Shown here piece by piece: positions 1 to 5,562 of a stretch of DNA of 17,292 nucleotides. This stretch comes from Actinomycetota bacterium (GTDB lineage Bacteria > Actinomycetota > Actinomycetes > Nanopelagicales > Nanopelagicaceae). Location of the stretch: NCBI GenBank assembly GCA_002737595.1, contig NSHZ01000031.1, positions 1 through 17,292 on the forward strand, read 5' to 3'. The first letter of the stretch is position 1. Each line of letters begins with the position of its first letter. The notes under the pieces are model-generated. The model was not told the origin of the DNA. It did no database searches and saw nothing but the letters and a program-made list of their open reading frames with translations. The translations under genes and the position numbers were made by a program.

Positions 1-357
1 CCAAGGCGCTAGTTCGCGCTTCCAATCGGTGATGTGTTGCCACTGCACATCATTGAAGTAGGTATCGGGTGGAGCATAGAGAGTGTTCGCGTAGACGAGG
101 GAACCACCACCCACCCCAGCACCTGCGAGCACCAAGACATCCGGGAGAGCGTGTATGCGTTGAATACCCGTGAGCCCTAACTTCGGGGCAAAGAGGAAGC
201 GGCGCAATCGCCACGATGTTTTGGGAAAGTCTTCGTCGCGAAAGCGGCGACCTGCTTCGAGCACACCCACCCGATAGCCCTTCTCCGTTAAACGAAGAGC
301 GGCAACTGAACCACCGAAACCGGAACCTACGACGAGGACATCAAAGTCGCGTTCCAT
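1..357 (-). CDS. GMC-family FAD oxidoreductase, ChoD/cholesterol-oxidase-like (partial, N-terminal 119 residues)
   Basis: The first 119 codons of a flavoprotein read leftward from an ATG at 355-357 and run off the window edge, so the substrate domain is missing. Residues 6-16 form the dinucleotide-binding strand and loop ([10 protein letters not shown]), and E34 in VLEAG is the expected FAD-ribose ligand. A second glycine-rich stretch ([14 protein letters not shown], about residues 76-89) is the family's FAD-contacting segment. The stretches [13 protein letters not shown] and QWQHITDW strongly recall mycobacterial ChoD-type GMC oxidoreductases, from memory rather than a search. These enzymes oxidise sterols or other hydrophobic alcohols, but this substrate cannot be fixed from the fragment. 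The gene starts 9 bp after the stop of the secreted repeat protein, so co-transcription is likely. The ribosome-binding site is weak (GAAAG). Confidence 0.85.
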   Translation of the reverse strand, partial: MERDFDVLVVGSGFGGSVAALRLTEKGYRVGVLEAGRRFRDEDFPKTSWRLRRFLFAPKLGLTGIQRIHALPDVLVLAGAGVGGGSLVYANTLYAPPDTYFNDVQWQHITDWKRELAPW

Positions 358-366
358 CTTTCAATG

Positions 367-2235
367 CTACGAGGAAATCGAAGTGGTCTCCACCTTTAGC
401 GACTGACTCTTTGCGGTGATCTTCCCCTTCTTATCCACCGCAACGGCTTTACCGGCCGCGTCGACCACTTTCTTCGCCTTCGGGTCGAGGAAGAGTGGCT
501 TACCTGCGGCGCTCACCAACGCATTAGCGCTGGAATCAAAGAGGGCGCCGTTAAGCCCAAGGAGCACCGGCTTCTTGTTGGGCCCTAGGAGGGTGAGGGT
601 GCCGATCTTTACCGCACCACTGCCTTGCGTACTACCAATGGTGAGGGCCTTTCCATCTGTCCCGAGGATGGCCTTGCCGGTGGAGTCGAGGACCGCACCG
701 CTCTTACTGATCTTGATCGGTGCACCTTTCTTATCGGTGATCGGTGTGCCATTAGTAAATAGCGGTGTGCCAGTTGCCCCGAGGATGAGTGGGCGGCCAT
801 CTGGTGTGACGACGTTTCGTGCCTTCTCATCGATGATGGTGCCACCAAAACCGTAGGTGAGAATAACGCCGGTGCTCTTGCCTATCACTTCACCTGATGC
901 GTTGAGAGGTGTGCTCCCTACAGCGCCGACGGTGATCTGCTTTCCTCCTTGGAGAATCGCACTTCCGGAAGTAGAGAGCAGTGGTTGCGAGACCAGCGGG
1001 AAGCCATCGGCGCCAAGCCTCAACTTGTTGCTGGCATCAACGACGGGCTTAGCAAGAACGGGATTTCCTTTTGCATCGACGATGGGTTTGCCGTTCGGGT
1101 CATACATCGGAGGTGCGTAGAGAATTGCGCCATTGGACGCAGTAATAGGTTTATCCTTGCCGTTTAACAGCGGCTTAGCGATAACGCCCTTACCGTTGGC
1201 ATCAATAAGTGGTTCCTCTTCACTGGTCACCATGAGTTTGGTGTAGAGCGGGTTGCCATCAACACCGATGATCGCTTGTCCTTTGGAGTTAAGTATCGGT
1301 GAGAGCAGAATGGCGTTGCCATCGGGATCTACTTGTGCAAAACCATCACTGGTCATAGCAGCCTTGGTACTCAGGGGTTTTCCATCAGGCCCAAGGATGA
1401 GCTTGTCGTCGGCGCTGAGCACGTTGAAGATGAGCACAGGAGCCGATGCTGATTTCTTTGTGGTCTTAGTAAGCAGCGTCTTGCCAGCATCATCTTTAGC
1501 AAGTTCGGAATAAATAGCATTACCGTTTGCATCAGTGACGGGAACTCCCGTGCTTGTGATGATGATTGTGCGGTAAATGATCTGACCTTCTCGATTCGTC
1601 AATTCATTTCCATACACATCTGTGACACTTTTTGGCTCGAGCACAATGCCGTTTTTGTCGAGATATTTCTTGATGCTATCTGCGACACTCACTTTGCCCT
1701 CCGAAGGTACCTTCACCACGTCACCATCGATCTTCAACGCAGCATCTTTACAACCCTCTTGAAAAACGTTTACCGCGCACGCGGCATCACCGGTAATAGC
1801 GGTGGTTCCGGAGACGGTACAACTCGCATCGGTGGGATTCTTGTAACAGAACGATCCTGGTGAGCGATCAATGATGACCGCACCCTTGCACGATTCATTA
1901 CTGCTAGCCCCAGATCCACTACATGGGTCAGCGACCACCACCGCGGCGGTTTTCGAGGCAGTTGCTTGAGTACAGATATTGAGTGTGGGATCAGCCGCGC
2001 ACTTCACGATCAACTCAACGAATGGCATAAAAGCTGCACATCCGACGGAGTTTGGAAAGTCAAAGCACACATCCATCGCGTCGAAAATATCCCCTAGGTC
2101 GGGGACGTCTGTTCCAGTGAGTGGAATGGTGACTACAGGCGTGGGATCAGCAGCTGAGGCCGGACTCATTTGGATGCTGACAGTGCCGGCAACTGCCATT
2201 GAGATGCTGATCAGGGCGAGATAGATGCGACGCAT
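367..2235 (-). CDS. secreted tandem-repeat protein of unknown function (622 aa)
   Basis: I do not recognise this protein. It opens with a signal peptide: basic MRR, a hydrophobic core at residues 5-22, and a probable cleavage after ASA at 28. Residues 57-162 hold ten cysteines in five regularly spaced pairs, likely disulfides. Residues 215-429 are built from 21-residue repeats; seven run without a gap from 283 to 429, each opening with xDGNP-like or xNGxx sequence and ending in a GxPIxD-like strand and turn. The C-terminal third (about 430-605) continues with degenerate copies. There is no LPXTG motif, no C-terminal membrane segment and no enzymatic motif, so it is probably exported and structural, adhesive or ligand-binding. 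The ATG has a GGGAG ribosome-binding site 7-8 bases upstream. The GMC oxidoreductase gene follows after 9 bp; whether the two products cooperate is unknown. Confidence 0.85.
   Translation of the reverse strand: MRRIYLALISISMAVAGTVSIQMSPASAADPTPVVTIPLTGTDVPDLGDIFDAMDVCFDFPNSVGCAAFMPFVELIVKCAADPTLNICTQATASKTAAVVVADPCSGSGASSNESCKGAVIIDRSPGSFCYKNPTDASCTVSGTTAITGDAACAVNVFQEGCKDAALKIDGDVVKVPSEGKVSVADSIKKYLDKNGIVLEPKSVTDVYGNELTNREGQIIYRTIIITSTGVPVTDANGNAIYSELAKDDAGKTLLTKTTKKSASAPVLIFNVLSADDKLILGPDGKPLSTKAAMTSDGFAQVDPDGNAILLSPILNSKGQAIIGVDGNPLYTKLMVTSEEEPLIDANGKGVIAKPLLNGKDKPITASNGAILYAPPMYDPNGKPIVDAKGNPVLAKPVVDASNKLRLGADGFPLVSQPLLSTSGSAILQGGKQITVGAVGSTPLNASGEVIGKSTGVILTYGFGGTIIDEKARNVVTPDGRPLILGATGTPLFTNGTPITDKKGAPIKISKSGAVLDSTGKAILGTDGKALTIGSTQGSGAVKIGTLTLLGPNKKPVLLGLNGALFDSSANALVSAAGKPLFLDPKAKKVVDAAGKAVAVDKKGKITAKSQSLKVETTSISS
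949..1389 (-). repeat. seven contiguous 21-residue (63-bp) coding repeats
   Basis: Residues 283-429 of the 622-residue protein divide exactly into seven 21-residue units starting at residues 283, 304, 325, 346, 367, 388 and 409. Position 3 is Gly in all seven, preceded by D, N or K. Position 10 is usually Pro, and units end in a hydrophobic-hydrophobic-polar turn. Two further in-phase units (residues 215-256, bases 1468-1593) lie upstream, separated by a degenerate 26-residue unit. DNA identity between units is low, so the array is old and kept by selection at the protein level. Confidence 0.85.
1750..2067 (-). repeat. five cysteine-pair motifs in the N-terminal part of the 622-aa protein
   Basis: Cysteines fall at residues 57/66, 79/88, 105/116, 130/139 and 153/162. 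Four pairs have eight intervening residues and the third has ten. Three pairs carry Pro four residues after the first Cys (C-x3-P-x4-C). First-cysteine spacing is 22-26 residues. The even count and the pairing suggest small disulfide loops in an exported protein. Confidence 0.7.
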
Positions 2236-2387
2236 GGGGACTCCCGAGGTTATGGCGTGCGAATGGTCCCAGATTACTCCTCAATAGGCTTGTTTCATCG
2301 AGCACTCTTTGCCAGGCTTGCTTAGTATTCACGCGGCCTTGGAAAATCCCCTGACCAGGTGAATCACCGGATATCTATGGAGGAAAC

Positions 2388-2630
2388 ATGACTGCAATGC
2401 CCCCCGCACCCAAGAAGACCAACGGAATGGCCATCACCGGCTTCGTCCTGAGCTTCTTCTGCGGTGTTCTCGGAATCGTCTTCAGTGCGATTGGAATGTC
2501 ACAAACCAGCAAGGATCCCAACCAAGGTGGACGCGGTCTTGCGATCGCCGGTTTGATCATTTCAATTGTCAGCTTGGTGATCACCTTTATGTTCTGGGGA
2601 TCATTCGCTGACGCGATGAACAACGCTTAA
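2388..2630 (+). CDS. DUF4190-type small membrane protein (80 aa)
   Basis: A short integral membrane protein with a Pro/Lys-rich N-terminus and two hydrophobic helices (residues 14-37 and 50-72). The small-residue pattern (NGMAITGFVLSF, then GLAIAGLIIS after a GGRG turn) matches the DUF4190 family as I recall it. Its biochemical role is not established; members occur as small two-helix proteins in many actinobacteria. The start is well supported by GGAGG ending six bases before the ATG. It is transcribed away from the secreted repeat protein across a 152-bp gap in which I see no confident promoter. A strong hairpin lies 33 bp after its stop, which may end or attenuate its transcript before the DUF2752 gene. 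Confidence 0.8.
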   Translation: MTAMPPAPKKTNGMAITGFVLSFFCGVLGIVFSAIGMSQTSKDPNQGGRGLAIAGLIISIVSLVITFMFWGSFADAMNNA

Positions 2631-2654
2631 AGTTCTAGTTACAAAGTTTCAGGT

Positions 2655-3101
2655 ATGAAGACGGGGGCAGGTTCTAAAGTGAGAACCCGCCCCCTCTCAT
2701 ATTGGCCAGCGCTCTTTCGCGAAATCCCGGCCGCCCGCTATGCCCTTGTACTTTTCGCAACAGCACTTACGTGGGTGGGCGCAAGGCGCACCGAGGGATA
2801 CACCTCTGGGCCGATCCTCTGTCCGTTTCGCTTGATCACCGGACATCAATGTCCCTTCTGCGGAACGACACGTTCCTTTGGAGCGCTCGTGCAGGGCGAT
2901 ATCTCCGGAAGCATCGCCTATAACCCCAGCGGAATTTTGCTCTCCATCGTCATTCTTTTCTGGATGATTTCTCCAGTGAAGTTTCGTGCAGTGCGCACTC
3001 GCATTGCACAGTTCTGGTGGCGCATTTCAGAACTCGCACGTTGGATGTTGCTCGCACTGATGATTGCTCTCGTGTGGGGATACGCCCTCGCCCGTTGGTA
3101 A
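2655..3101 (+). CDS. DUF2752 family membrane protein (148 aa)
   Basis: The family signature is clear: CPFRLITGHQCPFCGTTRSF at residues 56-75, followed by GD and an NPSG segment. This matches the DUF2752 core, with Cys 56, 66 and 69 and a CxxCG-like knuckle. Hydrophobic helices lie at about residues 26-44, 92-107 and 128-147, giving a three-helix inner-membrane protein. Function is unknown; the cysteine cluster might bind metal or take part in redox chemistry, which is inference. The start is uncertain. The ATG at 2655 has only a weak ribosome-binding site, and a strong hairpin at 2663-2694 covers codons 3-14. An in-frame GTG at 2679 lies inside that hairpin loop. Either start keeps all three helices. 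The gene converges on the anti-sigma gene with a 3-bp gap and no room for a separate terminator. Confidence 0.8.
   Translation: MKTGAGSKVRTRPLSYWPALFREIPAARYALVLFATALTWVGARRTEGYTSGPILCPFRLITGHQCPFCGTTRSFGALVQGDISGSIAYNPSGILLSIVILFWMISPVKFRAVRTRIAQFWWRISELARWMLLALMIALVWGYALARW
2663..2694 (+). promoter_or_regulatory. strong GC-rich hairpin at the DUF4190/DUF2752 junction
   Basis: GGGGGC-A-GGTTCT at 2663-2675 pairs with AGAACC-C-GCCCCC at 2682-2694, leaving a six-base loop and a single A/C mismatch in a 13-bp stem. It lacks a long U-tract (TCTCAT follows). It sits 33 bp after the DUF4190 stop and inside the predicted first codons of the DUF2752 gene. It could be a terminator/attenuator or a translational block. 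Confidence 0.7.
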
Positions 3102-3104
3102 GCG

Positions 3105-4031
3105 TTACTTGATATTTAGAATAGCCATCTTGCCGCAGCGGCTGTTGAGTAGCGTGATACGGAAGCCACCCTTCTTCAAAGGTGAGAAAACAGCAGTCAC
3201 ATCCTTGCCTCGGTAAGTACCGTTATCGACAGCGGCTACATACTTGGCAAGTCCGTTCGACTTGATGCATGCCGCCGTTCCTGATGAGAGATCTCCAAGA
3301 CCGCCCACAGCTGATTCTGGCCCGATGTAATCCACGATCTCTGAAAGTGATTCGTCGTAGGCAAGACCAGAGAAGAGTTCCACGATCGGCACCGTCTTAC
3401 CTGTTGAGCCTCTACTCAAGAGCTCACCAGTGTCAGTGGCGCCTTGGTCGGCAAGTGATTCATCAGTAGAAGGTTTCGTAGTGGGCTTCTTTGAAGGCGC
3501 CTTGGTAGGTGTAGCTGTCGCAGTGGGTTCAGCTGATGGATCAGCTGATGGTTCCTCGGTAGGTGTATCACTTGCGAGGGGAACCGAGCTGGAAGAATTG
3601 GATGAGAAGAGATAGCCGTTTGTAACACCGATACCGACACCAGCAACGAGTACTAACGCAGCAGCGATGGAGACTGGTGTAATCCACTTAGCACGTGGCT
3701 TAAAGGCAATAATTTGCGCGCCGTCATCTTCCTTAATGAGATCGGATGGGTCAAATGGGTTCGCAGCTCGCGCGGCGTCGGCGGCAGCAGCCTTGGCAGC
3801 AGCTATTGCGGCGGCGGTATGTACGGCAGCCTCTTGTTGGGCCTTCTCTTGCTTAGCGACCTCGATGGCGAGCATCGCGGTGAAGCGATCGGCTACCGGA
3901 CCAGGAGGGGCAGTAGTGAATTGCGCGTTGCTGAGCAAGGCATCGATAGCTGCTTCGCTGGTGGCATCCAGGATCGGATCACTGCCATTGCTGGCATTGA
4001 AATCGACGCCTTTCTGCTCGTTCTCGTTCAT
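3105..4031 (-). CDS. probable anti-sigma factor, single-pass membrane protein (308 aa)
   Basis: The position says most: its ATG overlaps the stop of the ECF sigma gene by one base (TAATG), an arrangement typical of sigma/anti-sigma pairs. Residues 1-116 would be cytoplasmic, with an acidic start and a long Ala-rich helix at 57-91. A membrane helix lies at about 117-141. A Pro/Ser/Thr-rich linker at 143-192 follows, then an external domain at about 200-308 with two cysteines (C255, C299) that could form a disulfide. The HxxxCxxC zinc signature of ZAS anti-sigma factors is absent, so sigma binding would be by a different fold or a diverged one, as in the SigM/RsmA type. The expected role is to hold the sigma factor at the membrane until an envelope signal releases it. 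That role is inferred from synteny and topology, not from a recognised domain. Confidence 0.65.
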   Translation of the reverse strand: MNENEQKGVDFNASNGSDPILDATSEAAIDALLSNAQFTTAPPGPVADRFTAMLAIEVAKQEKAQQEAAVHTAAAIAAAKAAAADAARAANPFDPSDLIKEDDGAQIIAFKPRAKWITPVSIAAALVLVAGVGIGVTNGYLFSSNSSSSVPLASDTPTEEPSADPSAEPTATATPTKAPSKKPTTKPSTDESLADQGATDTGELLSRGSTGKTVPIVELFSGLAYDESLSEIVDYIGPESAVGGLGDLSSGTAACIKSNGLAKYVAAVDNGTYRGKDVTAVFSPLKKGGFRITLLNSRCGKMAILNIK

Positions 4032-4699
4032 TACTGACCTCCTTCCCTGTTCTCTACTTCGAGGTTCTCAGTACCTAAGACGCTGGGGGGGCCACTTTGG
4101 TTCCCGCCACCGGAAGTCTTTCCGCCGGGGCTGCCTTGGCTGAGCCGGGGATCGAGCTCGCTCAAGATAGCGGCTAGCGCAGCTTTCCCTCGAGAGCAGC
4201 GGCTCTTGATGGTGCCGGCGGGGACTCCCAAGGTTTCCGAGGCCTCCTCCACGGAGAGCCCCTCCATGATCACGAGTACGAGGGCGGCCCGCTGATCCGG
4301 GTCGATCTCCATTAAGGCCTTCATTACAGTCTGGCGTGAGGTGATCTCTTCGCTCTGATCTTCTACGCTAAAAGTCTCGGTGTACTGATCGACATCGACG
4401 TTGACATCGCCCTTGCGGTACTTACGCGCCACATCCATCGCGCAGTTATGCACGATCTGATACATCCAGGTGGTGAACTTGGAATCGCCTTTAAATTGAT
4501 GTGCACGTTTGAAGAGTGCAATTGATGCCTCTTGCATCGCTTCTTCAGCGAGGGTGGCATTTCCTAAAAATTTCAGTGAGAGCGACCAGATGAAATCCCG
4601 GCGACGAATCAAAAGCGCCTCAAGGGCGCGTGGATGTCCACTCACAAAAGCCGCGAGTAACTCTTCGTCACTCGCATGCTCAAAACTGAGCTCCAGCAC
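4031..4699 (-). CDS. ECF RNA polymerase sigma factor, SigM-like (222 aa)
   Basis: Sigma region 2 occupies about residues 25-96 (ALEALLIRRRDFIW through FKGDSKFTTWMYQIVHNCAMDVARK). Sigma region 4 occupies about 123-178 (DPDQRAALVLVIMEGLSVEE, then the helix-turn-helix ending GTIKSRCSRGKAAL). There is no region 1.1 or 3, as in group IV (ECF) factors. The DPDQRAALVLV and GTIKSRC pattern resembles actinobacterial SigM, from memory. The last 40 residues (183-222) are a Gly/Ser-rich tail not usual for ECF factors. The start is a GTG with GGAGG four bases upstream, and this GTG sits in one arm of a perfect 15-bp inverted repeat. The gene follows a small secreted protein by 102 bp and overlaps the probable anti-sigma gene, so the three may be one transcription unit. 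Confidence 0.93.
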   Translation of the reverse strand: MLELSFEHASDEELLAAFVSGHPRALEALLIRRRDFIWSLSLKFLGNATLAEEAMQEASIALFKRAHQFKGDSKFTTWMYQIVHNCAMDVARKYRKGDVNVDVDQYTETFSVEDQSEEITSRQTVMKALMEIDPDQRAALVLVIMEGLSVEEASETLGVPAGTIKSRCSRGKAALAAILSELDPRLSQGSPGGKTSGGGNQSGPPSVLGTENLEVENREGGQ

Positions 4700-4751
4700 A
4701 CCGCCTCCAGGGGACTTAACTTCCCTAAGAGTACTTGGTGTGCTGGAGCTC
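4688..4751 (-). promoter_or_regulatory. perfect 15-bp inverted repeat enclosing the sigma-factor ribosome-binding site and start codon
   Basis: Bases 4737-4751 and 4688-4702 are exact reverse complements (arm GAGCTCCAGCACACC on the plus strand at 4688). The 34-base spacer contains a smaller imperfect stem (AGGGGA/TTCCCT, 4709-4726). In the mRNA the downstream arm reads GGT-GTG-CTG-GAG-CTC, so the GTG start codon is paired and the GGAGG is in the loop beside it. A folded leader would hinder initiation. It could instead be a protein-binding palindrome or a processing site. Confidence 0.75.
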
Positions 4752-4801
4752 TGTTTACTTCTACGCCCGCTTGGCAGGCTATTTATGCTGGTGGATCAGG
4801 C

Positions 4802-5302
4802 TTACATCATCCCGTCTTCGCTGGGGACGAAGGTGACGGTGAAGGGATTACTTACTACCTGACGTTGCATTCCGGACTTCAAGACCTTGAGGCGGTAGGT
4901 GACATCGTGGCCGCACCATTCAGTGGAGTTGCCGTAGTCGTTTTCGCAGAATGGACTAACTCGAATGAGTGCAACACCGGCAGTATCAGTACGAGTCTGT
5001 ACCTCGGTGCTCCATGAGCGATCGAAAGGATCTTGTACTTCAAGTATCACGCGACGGCCAGGGCCAGGCATTCCAACAGTAACTTTGAGAGCTGGGATCT
5101 GTAGTGCGTCGTCGTAATCATCTTCGGAGAAGTCGCGGAACTTCTTAGAAACGCCATCTTCCCAACCCCAGGTAACAACCTGTTGCTTGTTCACGGTGAC
5201 GGTCGGATTATCGAGTGCTTGGGCGGGAGCTGCAGTGAGCATCCCGGCTGAAAGGACGAGAGCTGCAAGGCTACCGACGAGGGTCTTTACTGAGTGCTTC
5301 AT
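4802..5302 (-). CDS. small secreted protein of unknown function (166 aa)
   Basis: The N-terminus is a clear signal peptide (basic residues at 3-6, hydrophobic core 8-21, likely cleavage after AQA at residue 29), giving a mature protein of about 137 residues. The remainder alternates hydrophobic and polar residues with many Val, Thr and Asp, suggesting a beta-sandwich. There is an acidic patch at 60-66 and two cysteines (C119, C130) that may form one disulfide. I do not recognise a family. The ATG is supported by AGGAGA seven bases upstream. It lies directly upstream of the ECF sigma gene in the same direction, and divergently from the large protease-lectin gene. A GGGAACC motif upstream could be an ECF promoter, which would make the product a target or a periplasmic/external partner of the sigma/anti-sigma pair. 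That link is inference. Confidence 0.8.
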   Translation of the reverse strand: MKHSVKTLVGSLAALVLSAGMLTAAPAQALDNPTVTVNKQQVVTWGWEDGVSKKFRDFSEDDYDDALQIPALKVTVGMPGPGRRVILEVQDPFDRSWSTEVQTRTDTAGVALIRVSPFCENDYGNSTEWCGHDVTYRLKVLKSGMQRQVVSNPFTVTFVPSEDGMM

Positions 5303-5344
5303 GGTTTCTCCTAAGTTGTAGTGGTCTTCGTTCGATACCCCTTT

Positions 5345-5371
5345 GACTCCCGGACCCCAGAGTTTGGTTCC
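5345..5371 (-). promoter_or_regulatory. possible ECF-type promoter facing the small secreted protein and sigma operon
   Basis: Read on the minus strand, GGGAACC has its GGAAC core at 5371-5367, followed after 18 bases by AGTC at 5348-5345. It shares the GGGAACC heptamer with the rightward promoter, but the -10 is weaker and the spacing one base longer. It would start transcription about 40 bases before the ATG at 5302. Confidence 0.35.
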
Positions 5372-5405
5372 CGAGATCTTTGGAATATTTCTTGTGAGAA
5401 TTCGG

Positions 5406-5431
5406 GGAACCGGGAAGGCTCCCTATCCGTC
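5406..5431 (+). promoter_or_regulatory. ECF sigma-dependent promoter candidate for the protease-lectin gene
   Basis: GGAAC at 5406-5410 (within GGGGAACC) is followed by a 17-base spacer and CGTC at 5428-5431. This matches the general ECF consensus of GGAAC and CGTC separated by 16-17 bases, including that known for SigM-like factors. Transcription would begin near 5440, giving a leader of about 120 bases before the ATG at 5563. The nearest ECF sigma gene is about 700 bp away, so local control is plausible. Confidence 0.65.
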
Positions 5432-5457
5432 TCAGCCGTAGTGGAGGAATATCTGAA

Positions 5458-5483
5458 GGGTTCTGGGCGGGTTTCTGGGTGGG
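5458..5483 (+). promoter_or_regulatory. G-quadruplex-capable tract in the leader of the protease-lectin gene
   Basis: Five GGG runs occur on the coding strand within 26 bases, with intervening loops of 4, 1, 5 and 1 bases. This satisfies the usual four-run, loops-of-1-to-7 rule with one run to spare. It lies between the ECF promoter candidate and the start codon, so it would be present in the transcript. Confidence 0.5.
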
Positions 5484-5509
5484 TAAGAGAGAGGCATCTC
5501 TCGCCTACC
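5482..5509 (+). promoter_or_regulatory. leader hairpin upstream of the protease-lectin gene
   Basis: GAGAGA (5487-5492) pairs with TCTCTC (5497-5502) around a GGCA loop. An outer GGTA/TACC stem (5482-5485 with 5506-5509) is separated from it by an internal loop. The last G-run of the quadruplex tract overlaps the outer stem, so the two structures would compete. The translation start is about 53 bases further on. Confidence 0.45.
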
Positions 5510-5562
5510 ATTGGACTTAGATAAATGAGCAGATCAGCGGTCTATCAAGGAGAATTGAGCGT

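Noticed and set aside
949..1593. Regular repeats that could suggest a CRISPR array
   Set aside because: The 63-bp period is conserved only at the protein level, lies wholly within a long reading frame, and has no identical direct repeats with unique spacers.
2236..2387. Promoters between the two divergent genes
   Set aside because: Several loose -10 and -35 look-alikes occur but none has good boxes at proper spacing, so no call was made.
4085..4091. Run of seven G in the sigma gene as a possible frameshift
   Set aside because: The frame continues to a stop that overlaps the anti-sigma start by one base as expected, so no frameshift is needed; it affects only the Gly/Ser-rich tail.
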